Position numbers and translations under genes: made by a program
The notes under the pieces: generated by a model
Told to the model about the DNA's origin: nothing
Database searches by the model: none
The model's input: the letters and a program-made list of their open reading frames with translations, nothing else
Source of the DNA: Legionellales bacterium
GTDB lineage: Bacteria > Pseudomonadota > Gammaproteobacteria > Berkiellales > Berkiellaceae
NCBI GenBank assembly: GCA_023266435.1
Contig: JAHFQF010000014.1
Coordinates: 1-20,314, forward strand
Length of the DNA: 20,314 bases
Direction: 5' to 3'
In this document: positions 1 to 8,070 of the stretch, one piece after another
Position numbering within the stretch: the first letter of the stretch is position 1
Layout of the letters: each line of letters begins with the position of its first letter

Positions 1-201
1 ATCAAGCCTGCAGAAATTACTGAAGAAACTGTTTCGGGCATGAAATCTTCAGTAGGTATTACTGCCACTCCTACCGTATTTAATATGGAAAACACGACCA
101 ATGAAACGAAAGTTATCAGTGGTTCTAATGGTATCGATAGCTTTATTGAAAATGGTAAAAATCTTCAGGATGGTAGAAAAACTTGGCGTCAACTACAATA
201 A
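1..201 (+). CDS. pilY1: Type IV pilus assembly protein PilY1, C-terminal end (partial)
   Basis: The open frame enters from the left edge and gives 66 residues before TAA at 199-201. It ends in GRKTWRQLQ, preceded by KVISGSNG. As I recall the family, PilY1-type adhesin/assembly proteins often end in a similar G-R-x-S/T-W-R-x-L tail. The two genes that follow look like pilY2 and pilE, which is the order expected after pilY1 in Pseudomonas. PilY1 is an exported pilus-tip and assembly factor that supports type IV pilus extension together with minor pilins. The segment GITATPTVF also resembles the cis-proline loop of thioredoxin-fold proteins, so a thioredoxin-like protein is the main alternative. 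The N-terminus is outside the window, so neither the beta-propeller nor a signal peptide can be checked. Confidence 0.6.
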   Translation: MKPAEITEETVSGMKSSVGITATPTVFNMENTTNETKVISGSNGIDSFIENGKNLQDGRKTWRQLQ

Positions 202-237
202 AGTTAATCACGTAGGTATTGATAAGTTAAGGAACAC

Positions 238-633
238 ATGATGAAACACTTAAGCCTTCACCGATATTTGTTAGTTTTATTAATTTCTCTCTTGAGCATT
301 CCTTTTGCTGCTTTAGCAACCCTGGATACACCTGTGACTGAAAAAAATCCTCTATTAGTTAACGGGGTGATTCATTCAATTAAATTTGATACAGGGGAAA
401 TTGTTGTAGATGGTATTCCCTATACTTTTGACCCAACAACAGTGGGTTTAATTGACTCTAATAATCTTTCAATCAAATCTGCTGACTTGCAAGCAGGACT
501 ACCTGTAGTCATGACCCTCTCCGCACCAGATAGCACCGTCATCACAGCGATCCAACTCGGACGTGATCTTTTTGTTCCTGCAGAGGACTCTATCATGGCT
601 GAGCAAACGCCTGTGTCTGCAGAAGCTGAGTAG
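238..633 (+). CDS. pilY2: Small exported protein in the PilY2 position
   Basis: This 131-residue protein has a clear Sec-type signal peptide: a basic start (MMKHLSLHR), a hydrophobic stretch at about residues 10-23, and a likely cut after A-L-A at 27. The mature part is a single small domain with alternating beta-strand pattern (NGVIHSIKFDTGEIVVDG) and an acidic tail, with no cysteines. It lies between a probable pilY1 end and pilE, exactly where PilY2 sits in Pseudomonas. PilY2 is a poorly understood periplasmic protein needed for normal pilus assembly there. The assignment rests mainly on position, size and export signal. Two ATGs in tandem (238 and 241) are possible starts; AAGGA ends 4 bases before the first and 7 before the second, so 241 may be the real start. 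Confidence 0.6.
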   Translation: MMKHLSLHRYLLVLLISLLSIPFAALATLDTPVTEKNPLLVNGVIHSIKFDTGEIVVDGIPYTFDPTTVGLIDSNNLSIKSADLQAGLPVVMTLSAPDSTVITAIQLGRDLFVPAEDSIMAEQTPVSAEAE

Positions 634-645
634 GATAAAGATTGG

Positions 646-1053
646 ATGAAAAGAATCAATGGATTTACTTTAATTGAATTATTGATTGTGATTGCTATCA
701 TTGGAATCTTAATAGGCATCGCTGTGCCCAATTATCAAGAAAGCGCACGTAAGGGCCGTCGGGCTGAAGCAACTTCTAGCCTCATGCAGGCAGCCTCTCA
801 ATTAGAGGTTATTTTTTCAGAAACCAATCAATATCAAAACTTAAATAATGCCGTCCCTGCACAAAGCACGGACGGGCATTATACGCTGAGTTTAACATTG
901 CAGAATCTCAATGGCGGCACTAATAACGGGTATACATTAACCGCTACGCCAACGACTACTGATGCGAATTGTGGCGCGTTCACCCTCGATCAAAATGGCA
1001 ATCGAGGCTGTTCAGGCAGCTACTGTAGTACACAAGTCAGTCGCTGCTGGTAA
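646..1053 (+). CDS. pilE: Type IV minor pilin PilE-like
   Basis: The 135-residue protein begins with a class III leader: a short basic leader ending in glycine (MKRING), cleaved before F7, then FTLIELLIVIAIIGIL, which forms the hydrophobic alpha-1 helix. The glutamate at position 5 of the mature protein (E11) is present, as needed for processing and subunit docking. After PilD cleavage and N-methylation it would enter the pilus as a minor pilin that primes assembly. The pattern VPNYQESARKGRRAEA is typical of the PilE family. The C-terminal region contains CGAFTLDQNGNRGC and ends in CW; cysteines are at 109, 122, 127 and 134, where most PilE proteins have only the first and last pair. It starts 12 bases after pilY2, so it is probably in the same operon, and it converges on ispH with 9 bases between stop codons. 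Confidence 0.88.
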   Translation: MKRINGFTLIELLIVIAIIGILIGIAVPNYQESARKGRRAEATSSLMQAASQLEVIFSETNQYQNLNNAVPAQSTDGHYTLSLTLQNLNGGTNNGYTLTATPTTTDANCGAFTLDQNGNRGCSGSYCSTQVSRCW

Positions 1054-1062
1054 TAAAATAGA

Positions 1063-2025
1063 TCACTCAGAGACGGCTTCTATTTCCAATACTTGCCTTA
1101 AATTTTTAGGTAAATTAAAAGAAACTGTTTCTTCAATACCATCCAGCTTTTCTACTTTCTCTACACCATAGTGTTTTTTAAGGTGATCGACCAAAGATTG
1201 TACTAAGATTTCTGGCGCACTTGCACCTGCTGTAATACCAATCGTATTGGCACCCTCTAACCAACTAAATTGTACTTCGCTCGCATCATCAATTAAGTAA
1301 GCTTTAGTGCCTAATTTTTCCGCTAACTCTCTCAAGCGATTTGAGTTGGAGCTTGTCACGGAACCCACGACCAAAACAACATCAGCCTGTTTTGCAAGCA
1401 CAGCAACAGCATCCTGACGATTTTGTGTTGCATAACAAATGTCATTTTTCTTCGGAGCGGAAATCAAAGGAAACCGCTCTTTTAAAATACGTACAATGGC
1501 TGCAGTTTCATCAAGAGACAACGTCGTTTGCGTGACATAACAAAGACGTGTAGGGTCATTAACGGTAATCTGCTCAGCATCCTCTTCATTTTGTATCAGA
1601 TATATTTTTGAATCTGAATTAGTATATTGCCCAAGCGTCCCTTCTACTTCAGGATGCCCTGCATGACCAATGAGGATACATTCTATGGCTTGCCGACTAA
1701 AACGAGCAACCTCCATGTGCACTTTGGTGACTAAAGGACAAGTTGCATCAAAGACAGTGAAACCTTTTTCTTGCGCTTGTTCGCGAATTTTTTTAGAGAC
1801 ACCATGCGCACTAAAAATTACAATCGCCCCCACCGGGATTTCTTCTAAATCCTCAACAAAAATAGCACCTCGCGCCTTCAGGTTTTCAACAACATAACGA
1901 TTGTGCACCACTTCATGCCGCACATAAATTGGCGCACCAAAATGATCCAATGCTTTTTCTACAATTTCAATTGCTCTGTCTACACCAGCACAAAATCCTC
2001 TGGGATTTGCTAATAGAATATTCAT
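1063..2025 (-). CDS. ispH: 4-hydroxy-3-methylbut-2-enyl diphosphate reductase
   Basis: IspH catalyses the last step of the MEP isoprenoid pathway, reducing HMBPP to IPP and DMAPP with a 4Fe-4S cluster in the cytosol. The 320-residue length is typical. The three cluster cysteines are visible: C12 in NPRGFCAGVDRAI, C96 in DATCPLVTKVH and C197 in NDICYATQNRQ. The substrate-binding residues H41, H124, E126 and T167 are also in place (GHAGHPEVEGTLGQ and VTQTTL). The ATG overlaps the lspA stop codon as ATGA, so ispH is the last gene of a ribF-ileS-lspA-ispH operon. In Pseudomonas fkpB lies between lspA and ispH; it is absent here. Together with ispB further along, the window carries a supply step and a user step of isoprenoid synthesis. 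Confidence 0.98.
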   Translation of the reverse strand: MNILLANPRGFCAGVDRAIEIVEKALDHFGAPIYVRHEVVHNRYVVENLKARGAIFVEDLEEIPVGAIVIFSAHGVSKKIREQAQEKGFTVFDATCPLVTKVHMEVARFSRQAIECILIGHAGHPEVEGTLGQYTNSDSKIYLIQNEEDAEQITVNDPTRLCYVTQTTLSLDETAAIVRILKERFPLISAPKKNDICYATQNRQDAVAVLAKQADVVLVVGSVTSSNSNRLRELAEKLGTKAYLIDDASEVQFSWLEGANTIGITAGASAPEILVQSLVDHLKKHYGVEKVEKLDGIEETVSFNLPKNLRQVLEIEAVSE

Positions 2026-2525
2026 AGTTTTTTCTCACTTGTCGCATCAGGGTGAAAAAAGAGCCAATACAGATATAGACAAACACCCGCGGTAATAAAA
2101 CTGTCAGCCACATTGAAAGTTGGCCAATGCCACTCTTGCCAGTAGACATCAATAAAATCAACTACTTTACCTAACAATAGCCGATCGCATAAGTTGCCTA
2201 AAGCTCCGCCTAGAATAGCACTTAACGCCACTCTTTCTACTAGAGAGGTTTTTGCCTGATACAACCAATGTGCAATCACCAAACTTAAAGCAATGTTGAT
2301 GATTAAAATAACCGTACTAAGCGGTAGAGTACTTTGATGGCCTAAACTAAAGGCGATTCCTTTATTATAGGCCAGCTGTAAATTAAACCCAGGAAAGACA
2401 GAATAGACAGACTGATCAGATAAAAAATCAATAAAAAATCCTTTACTCATCTGATCAAGTAACGCAATACTCATCGCAATACCAAACCATAGTACCTGCG
2501 TTATCAGGCGCTTCTTTCTAAGCAA
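2022..2525 (-). CDS. lspA: Prolipoprotein signal peptidase (signal peptidase II)
   Basis: LspA is the inner-membrane aspartyl protease that removes signal peptides from diacylglyceryl-modified prolipoproteins. I take TTG at 2525-2523 as the start, giving 167 residues, close to the usual 160-170. It keeps the first membrane helix (LITQVLWFGIAMSIALLDQMSK), which an ATG start at residue 18 would cut in half. A start at the far upstream ATG (2612) would overlap ileS by 95 bases. Four hydrophobic helices are visible, with the family motifs NKGIAFS, GNLCDRLLLGKVVDF and FNVADS. The catalytic pair would be D123 and D141. The start overlaps the ileS stop by 8 bases and the stop overlaps the ispH ATG. 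The Sel1-repeat lipoprotein at the right end of the window is a likely substrate. Confidence 0.95.
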   Translation of the reverse strand: MLRKKRLITQVLWFGIAMSIALLDQMSKGFFIDFLSDQSVYSVFPGFNLQLAYNKGIAFSLGHQSTLPLSTVILIINIALSLVIAHWLYQAKTSLVERVALSAILGGALGNLCDRLLLGKVVDFIDVYWQEWHWPTFNVADSFITAGVCLYLYWLFFHPDATSEKKL

Positions 2526-5373
2526 ATCGTCTAAACTCACCTGGGGCCTCTTCTGCAATATTATCAATACAACGATGACACAACCCAGGATGGATTGGAT
2601 CAGTTCCCACATCCATACGACGATGCCAACAACGCGCGCATTTTACATGGGTGAGTGCCTCAATAGCCACTGTTAATCCAGTCATATCGGTTTTTACTGC
2701 TGACGCAGGTGCTTGTGACTGTTTAAAAACTTCTGCATAAGAGGTAATAAATACAAAACGTAACTCATCTTTTAATGTCGATAAAAGGGCATACAAAGGC
2801 TCATCGACAAATACACTGACTTTCGCCTCTAGCGCTGCTCCAATCTGTCCAGACTGCCGGAACGCCTCCAAGGTTTTATTTACTTCTGTGCGAACCTGCA
2901 TCACTGTTTCCCAATCAATCTTAGTCTGCGTTGAGGCAAAGACAGGGAAATCCTGATACCACGTGGTCAAAAACACAGAAGATTCTGATTTACCAGGCAA
3001 GCACTCCCAAATCTCCTCAGCCGTAAAACTCAAAATCGGTGCTAACCATCGCGTAAGTGCTTGCGCAATGTGATAGAGCGCTGTTTGTGCTGATCGACGC
3101 GGATGTCCTGCTGTTTTAGTTGTGTACTGTCTGTCTTTAATGATATCTAAATAAAAACCACCTAACTCCACTACGCAGAAATTATGAATCTTTTGATAGA
3201 TCAAGTGAAAATGATATTGATCATACGCATCAACTATCTCTGTTTGTAATGCGCGTGTTTTTTGAATCATCCATGCATCTAATGCAACCATCTCATCTGG
3301 TGAGACTTGATCTTGACTTGGATCAAACTCAGCCAAATTAGATAGTAAAAAGCGCATTGTATTCCGAATACGGCGATAAGCATCTGAAGTACGTTTTAAA
3401 ATTTCATCAGATACATTCATTTCACCACGATAATCCGTTGCCGAAACCCATAAACGTAAGACATCTGCACCTAACGTTTTACACACCACATCAGGGGAGA
3501 TGACATTGCCAATAGACTTAGACATTTTCCGCCCCTGAGCATCGACTGTAAATCCATGCGTCAGCACTTGACGATAAGGCGCACAGCCTTTTGCGGCAAC
3601 GCTGGTAAACAAAGAAGAGTTAAACCAACCACGATACTGATCGGAACCCTCTACGTATAGATCGGCAGGAAAACCAAGTTCAGAGCGAGCACTGCCTACA
3701 CAATCATGCGCAACACCTGAATCAAACCATACATCCAAGGTGTCCATGATTTTTTCATAATGCGAGACTTCTTCCTTGGACAATAACTCAGATAACTCTA
3801 AATCAAACCAAGCATCTACGCCCTTGGTTTCGACTTGAGGCAAGATCTTTTCTAATAGCTGAGCAAGGTTTGGATGCACCTCTCCCGTTTCACGATGCAC
3901 AATCAAAGGAATCGGCACCCCCCAGTAACGCTGTCGAGAAACACACCAATCAGGTCGATCAGTGATCATAGCGGCCATTCTGGCCTCCCCCCAATTGGGA
4001 ATCCACTGCACCGTTTTAATGGCCTCTAACGCACTGTGTCTGAGTCCTTTTTTATCCATGCTGATAAACCACTGGGTGGTTAAGCGAAATATTAAAGGGG
4101 TTTTATGACGCCAACAATGTGGATAACTGTGATCCAACGTATGATACGCCAATAAGCATGCCGTGTCCTTTAATAGCTCTAAAATGACATCATTGGCTTT
4201 AAATATATGTAAATTTTCAACCTCGGGAACCCCTGTAACAAACACCCCATTAGGTCCTACCGGGTTGTCTAAAGGCAACTGATATTGTTTACCAACTTGA
4301 AAATCATCTGGACCATGCGCAGGTGCTGTATGCACAATGCCGGTGCCATTTTCTAGTGTCACATGCCCACCCAAAATGACAGGAACTTGGCGATGTTGAA
4401 AAGGATGCTGACAGTGAATACTCTCTAGCTTCGCACCTTTGACCGCAGTATATTGTTGCACAATTGTACTCTCGGTGCGCTTAGCAAATGCTTCGAGTAA
4501 CTCTGTGGCCACAACCACCGCCATTTTCCCTAAATTGGGGTGAATGATTTCTGCCAGTGCATACTCAATGTCTGGATGTAAACATAATGCTTGATTAGCG
4601 GGCAATGTCCAAGGTGTTGTTGTCCAAATCACAAAACCAATACGATGCAAATACTGTTGCAGCGCTACCTGCTGTTGTGAATTGACTTGAAATGCTTCTA
4701 ATAAAGCAGCTGAATTGCCTGTTGGAAAAAAAACATCGATTGAAGGTGAGGTTTTATTTTGGTATTCCACCTCTGCTTCAGCCAAAGCAGAGCCACAGTC
4801 TAAACACCAATGAACCGGCTTAAACCCTTTTTGCACATGACCTTGTTTGACAATGTTTAGAAACTCTCTTTGAGTATTGGCTTCATACTGTGTATGCATG
4901 GTGAGATAAGGATTTTTCCAATCTGCAAACACACCAAGCCGCTTAAAATTATTTCTTTGGCCATCTACTTGTGATTGTGCAAATTCCCGGCATGACTTTC
5001 TGAAGTCAGAGGCGCTGATCTTAGCACCCACTTTGCCTTTTTTCTGCTCTACTTTTAACTCAATCGGCAAACCATGACAGTCCCAGCCAGGCACAAAGGG
5101 CGCATCATAGCCACTTAATGTTTTTGATTTGATAATAAAATCTTTTAAAATTTTATTGACTGCATGCCCAATGTGAATATCACCATTGGCATAAGGAGGG
5201 CCATCTATCAAAATGAATTTTTCAGCACCCCGTCGTGCTGAACGAATACTTTCATACAGTTTTGCCTCCTCCCATTGCGCAAGGAAAGCGGGTTCGCGCT
5301 GTGCCAAATTGGCTTTCATCGGAAACTCTGTATGAGGTAGATTTAATGTGTCTTTATACTCTTTTTCGCTCAT
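2518..5373 (-). CDS. ileS: Isoleucyl-tRNA synthetase
   Basis: This class I aminoacyl-tRNA synthetase charges tRNA-Ile with isoleucine. The 951 residues compare with 938 in E. coli. The HIGH motif is at residues 67-70 within PPYANGDIHIGHAVNK, and the KMSKS loop is at 616-620 within GRKMSKSIGNV. The editing domain that hydrolyses mischarged Val-tRNA lies between them and includes TTPWTLPANQA and the GTGIVHTAPAHGPDD segment. The C-terminal zinc finger is intact, with C912, C915, C932 and C935 (CARCW and CHRC). It is the IleS1 type common in Proteobacteria. Its ATG overlaps the ribF stop as ATGA, so translation of the two is probably coupled. Confidence 0.99.
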   Translation of the reverse strand: MSEKEYKDTLNLPHTEFPMKANLAQREPAFLAQWEEAKLYESIRSARRGAEKFILIDGPPYANGDIHIGHAVNKILKDFIIKSKTLSGYDAPFVPGWDCHGLPIELKVEQKKGKVGAKISASDFRKSCREFAQSQVDGQRNNFKRLGVFADWKNPYLTMHTQYEANTQREFLNIVKQGHVQKGFKPVHWCLDCGSALAEAEVEYQNKTSPSIDVFFPTGNSAALLEAFQVNSQQQVALQQYLHRIGFVIWTTTPWTLPANQALCLHPDIEYALAEIIHPNLGKMAVVVATELLEAFAKRTESTIVQQYTAVKGAKLESIHCQHPFQHRQVPVILGGHVTLENGTGIVHTAPAHGPDDFQVGKQYQLPLDNPVGPNGVFVTGVPEVENLHIFKANDVILELLKDTACLLAYHTLDHSYPHCWRHKTPLIFRLTTQWFISMDKKGLRHSALEAIKTVQWIPNWGEARMAAMITDRPDWCVSRQRYWGVPIPLIVHRETGEVHPNLAQLLEKILPQVETKGVDAWFDLELSELLSKEEVSHYEKIMDTLDVWFDSGVAHDCVGSARSELGFPADLYVEGSDQYRGWFNSSLFTSVAAKGCAPYRQVLTHGFTVDAQGRKMSKSIGNVISPDVVCKTLGADVLRLWVSATDYRGEMNVSDEILKRTSDAYRRIRNTMRFLLSNLAEFDPSQDQVSPDEMVALDAWMIQKTRALQTEIVDAYDQYHFHLIYQKIHNFCVVELGGFYLDIIKDRQYTTKTAGHPRRSAQTALYHIAQALTRWLAPILSFTAEEIWECLPGKSESSVFLTTWYQDFPVFASTQTKIDWETVMQVRTEVNKTLEAFRQSGQIGAALEAKVSVFVDEPLYALLSTLKDELRFVFITSYAEVFKQSQAPASAVKTDMTGLTVAIEALTHVKCARCWHRRMDVGTDPIHPGLCHRCIDNIAEEAPGEFRRFA

Positions 5374-6299
5374 ATTTTTACCAATTTACTTCTAATTGTG
5401 AGGATATCTGAATGAATTTGTTTTTTTAAGGCTGTTAAATCAGGAAATCTTTGCTCATCACGTATTTTACATAAGGGCTCTACTACCAACGACTGATGAT
5501 ACAGATCAGCTTGCAAGTCCAATAGATGGACTTCGATCAACCTTGTCACACCATGGAGCGTAGGTCTAGTCCCTACATTCATGGCCGCCCAATGCCAGGT
5601 AGGATCTTGTGCCATCTGTACTCGCGCTGCGTACACGCCAGATAAAGGATAATCCAGCGGATGTTTAATCGTCAGATTCGCCGTTGGGAAGCCTAACTGC
5701 CTACCCATCTTGAAACCTGCTGCGACTTTACCAGCAATTTGAAAGGAGCGACCACACAAGTCATGATACTGTTGAAATTTTCCTTGTTGCAATAATTCTC
5801 GCAACCGAGAGCTGCCAATTTTCTCGCCTTGATATTGTACCGCTTTCAATACTTGTAGCTGAAAATCATATTTCTGTGCGGCCTGTTGCAGACAAGAGAC
5901 ATCACCCTGCCTAGCTGCGCCAAACCGAAAATCTTCGCCTACAATCACTGCAGACACATTCAGTCGCTTTAACAACACCTCCGAGATAAAAGCGTCTGCT
6001 GATAAAGTTGCAAGCGCTTGCTCAAAAGGCAAACAGCATAAAAAATTTAAAGGCGAGTTTTTAAAATAACGCACTTTATCTCGCAAAGGCATGATGCGAT
6101 AAATGTCCCGCTGAAAAAACTCATGGGGAAGTGGCTCGAAGGTCAGTAATAGAGAAGGCACTTTTTTAGCTGCTGCTGTTTCATAAAGGGCAGACAAAAG
6201 TGCTTGATGCCCCAAATGCATGCCATCAAAATTCCCAATAGCAACCGCCGGCCTCAGCGCGCCCCACTCGAAGTTACTTATCCTTCTCACTAACCTCAT
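5370..6299 (-). CDS. ribF: Bifunctional riboflavin kinase / FAD synthetase
   Basis: RibF phosphorylates riboflavin to FMN and adenylates FMN to FAD. The 309 residues match the bifunctional family. The N-terminal nucleotidyltransferase domain carries AIGNFDGMHLGHQ (residues 20-32), a variant of the adenylyltransferase GxFDGxHxGH motif, and GSSRLRELL near 161. The C-terminal kinase domain carries GRQLGFPTANL and GVYAARV. It is the first gene of the operon and lies 103 bases downstream of murJ; that gap contains a good promoter. AAGG lies about 6 bases before the ATG. ribF next to ileS and lspA is a conserved arrangement in Gammaproteobacteria. Confidence 0.98.
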   Translation of the reverse strand: MRLVRRISNFEWGALRPAVAIGNFDGMHLGHQALLSALYETAAAKKVPSLLLTFEPLPHEFFQRDIYRIMPLRDKVRYFKNSPLNFLCCLPFEQALATLSADAFISEVLLKRLNVSAVIVGEDFRFGAARQGDVSCLQQAAQKYDFQLQVLKAVQYQGEKIGSSRLRELLQQGKFQQYHDLCGRSFQIAGKVAAGFKMGRQLGFPTANLTIKHPLDYPLSGVYAARVQMAQDPTWHWAAMNVGTRPTLHGVTRLIEVHLLDLQADLYHQSLVVEPLCKIRDEQRFPDLTALKKQIHSDILTIRSKLVKI

Positions 6300-6348
6300 G
6301 AACTACCTTTTACAACCACCAGCGCACAAACCAATTAGGAAAGAGCAC

Positions 6349-6377
6349 ATTATACCTGTTGTGTTTCAAGATGCGAA
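6349..6377 (-). promoter_or_regulatory. Sigma70-type promoter of the ribF-ileS-lspA-ispH operon
   Basis: Read on the minus strand, TTCGCA (6372-6377) and a perfect TATAAT (6349-6354) are separated by 17 bases. Transcription would start near 6342, giving a leader of about 43 bases before ribF. No other promoter-like sequence of this quality was seen in the 103-base gap, and there is no hairpin terminator between murJ and this site. Confidence 0.68.
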
Positions 6378-6402
6378 ATGGCCTTTTAGTACAAGCTCTC
6401 AG

Positions 6403-7944
6403 CTAGTTGGGTACATTTTGGCGCCGAATCAAATGCCCCATCCCTAACATATACAAAACACCTAAATAAACCGCTGCCGCCAAGCCAATCAATCCTGTCA
6501 AACAGCTGAGCCGAGCGACAGCAGACCAAGCTAACCAACGCTCGATATCAGGTGTAATGCATGATAAAAGCAATAACATGGCGCCAGTTGCTATCATTAG
6601 CTTCAATAAAAACTTCCAAAAAAATGTGGGTAAACGATATTGCTGACGTCTAATCAATGTGACAAGCAATAAGCTTGCATTTGTAAAGGCGGATAGTGTG
6701 GAAGCCAGTGCTAATCCTTGATGCTTTAAAGGCCCAATCAGCACCAAACTACCAAGGACATTCACCAATAAAGCAATACACGCGACTTTCACCGGATATT
6801 TTGTATCATGCATGGCGTAATAAGCAGATACAAATAATTTGGTTGCCAAATACGCCAATAAAGCGATGGCCAATGCGTTAAGCGCGAGTTGAGTACTGAA
6901 GACATCTGCTGGGGAAAAAGCTCCATATTGAAAAAGCGCAATCAAGATTGGCGCGGATAAATAATATAATCCTAATGAAGCGGGCAGCCCTACCATCAAA
7001 ACAGATTGAAAACCCCAGTCTAGCGCATGATGAAACGCAGCATAATCTTTTTGCGCATATTGCTTAGCCAAATAAGGCAATGTGACCGTCGTAATGGCAA
7101 TACCCAGGACCCCCATAGGAAACTCCATCATACGCTCTGCATAATAGAGCCAGGTGATGCTGCCAGTAGGTAAAAATGACGCAAATATCGCATCGATTAG
7201 CATATTAATCTGAATCACCGATGCACCCAACACAGCGGGCCCCATGAGCTTGAGCACTTGGCGAACCTTAGGATCATGCCAGTTCGGTATTGGTAAAGGT
7301 AGTTTATCCAAACGATGCAACGAGGGGAGTAGAAAAAAGAATTGTAATGCCCCGCCGATGATAGCGCCTATCGCAAGGCTTTGTACTGGAATTTCTAAAC
7401 GAGTTGCTAAAAAAAGCATGGAACCAATCATGGCCAGATTCAGTAAAACGGGTGTAAACGCGGGAACAGCAAACCGATTATGTACGTTTAAGATCCCACT
7501 ATAAAATGCCGCCATAGAAATAAAAGCAATGTACGGAAAGGTAATGCGTAACAACTCAATGGCTGTGGAAAATCGCGCATCTGCTTGGAAGCCAGGGGCA
7601 AAGAGGCGGATGATCCATGGTGCGCCTAACAGACCTAATAAAACCACCACAATCAGTATGCTTAATAAACACCCACCCACGTGACTAATGAAACGTTTCT
7701 CAGATTCTGGGGAGTGCTCTCCATGGACCTGAGCAAGCACAGGCACAAACGCTTGTGAGAAGGCGCCCTCAGCAAATAAGCGCCGCATTAAATTCGGGAT
7801 TTTAAAAGCAATTAAAAACGCATCATAGGCACCACTGGCACCAAACAGAGAGGCTGCCAGCATGTCGCGCACAAATCCTAAAATCCTCGACAAAAATGTT
7901 AATAAGCTAACAACTGCCGTTGTTTTCCATAATTTTCCCCACAT
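6403..7944 (-). CDS. murJ: Lipid II flippase MurJ (MviN)
   Basis: MurJ is the MOP-superfamily membrane protein that flips the peptidoglycan precursor lipid II across the inner membrane. The 513 residues and about 14 hydrophobic segments fit the family. The N-terminus has the typical pattern VVSLLTFLSRILGFVRDML, followed by YDAFLIAFKIPNLMRRLFAEG and AFSQAFVPV. Arginines at 20, 26 and 54/55 correspond to the charged residues lining the central cavity. It starts divergently from rpsT, with 126 bases between the two start codons. The Shine-Dalgarno sequence is weak. It is probably transcribed separately from ribF, which has its own promoter. Confidence 0.97.
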   Translation of the reverse strand: MWGKLWKTTAVVSLLTFLSRILGFVRDMLAASLFGASGAYDAFLIAFKIPNLMRRLFAEGAFSQAFVPVLAQVHGEHSPESEKRFISHVGGCLLSILIVVVLLGLLGAPWIIRLFAPGFQADARFSTAIELLRITFPYIAFISMAAFYSGILNVHNRFAVPAFTPVLLNLAMIGSMLFLATRLEIPVQSLAIGAIIGGALQFFFLLPSLHRLDKLPLPIPNWHDPKVRQVLKLMGPAVLGASVIQINMLIDAIFASFLPTGSITWLYYAERMMEFPMGVLGIAITTVTLPYLAKQYAQKDYAAFHHALDWGFQSVLMVGLPASLGLYYLSAPILIALFQYGAFSPADVFSTQLALNALAIALLAYLATKLFVSAYYAMHDTKYPVKVACIALLVNVLGSLVLIGPLKHQGLALASTLSAFTNASLLLVTLIRRQQYRLPTFFWKFLLKLMIATGAMLLLLSCITPDIERWLAWSAVARLSCLTGLIGLAAAVYLGVLYMLGMGHLIRRQNVPN

Positions 7945-8000
7945 GGTTTGAGCTACCTATTAAATTGAAAAACTTTGTGTCTAAGACTACCTGAACCTCG

Positions 8001-8029
8001 TTGACAAATGCAAAGAAACCAGGCACTAT
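8001..8029 (+). promoter_or_regulatory. Probable rpsT promoter
   Basis: A perfect TTGACA (8001-8006) is followed after 17 bases by CACTAT (8024-8029), a weak -10 match; TATTAC three bases further is an alternative with a long spacer. It lies 42-70 bases before the TTG start of rpsT, in the divergent region shared with murJ. The -35 element is convincing; the exact -10 is not. Confidence 0.5.
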
Positions 8030-8057
8030 TACCCTCTTGATTTAGCGTACTAAAATT

Positions 8058-8063
8058 GGAGGA
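8058..8063 (+). promoter_or_regulatory. Shine-Dalgarno sequence that fixes the rpsT TTG start
   Basis: GGAGGA ends 7 bases before TTG at 8071. This strong site, placed ahead of the codon that begins the canonical S20 N-terminus, decides against the longer in-frame reading from TTG at 8056. Confidence 0.85.
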
Positions 8064-8070
8064 AATACCC

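Noticed and set aside
1..201. Thioredoxin-fold protein for the left-edge fragment
   Set aside because: GITATPTVF resembles a cis-Pro loop, but the ISGSNG and GRKTWRQL tail and the following pilY2-pilE genes fit PilY1 better. Kept as the alternative.
2022..2612. Longer lspA reading from ATG at 2612 (196 residues)
   Set aside because: It overlaps ileS coding sequence for the C-terminal zinc finger by 95 bases and adds an N-terminus not found in LspA proteins; TTG at 2525 gives the family length.
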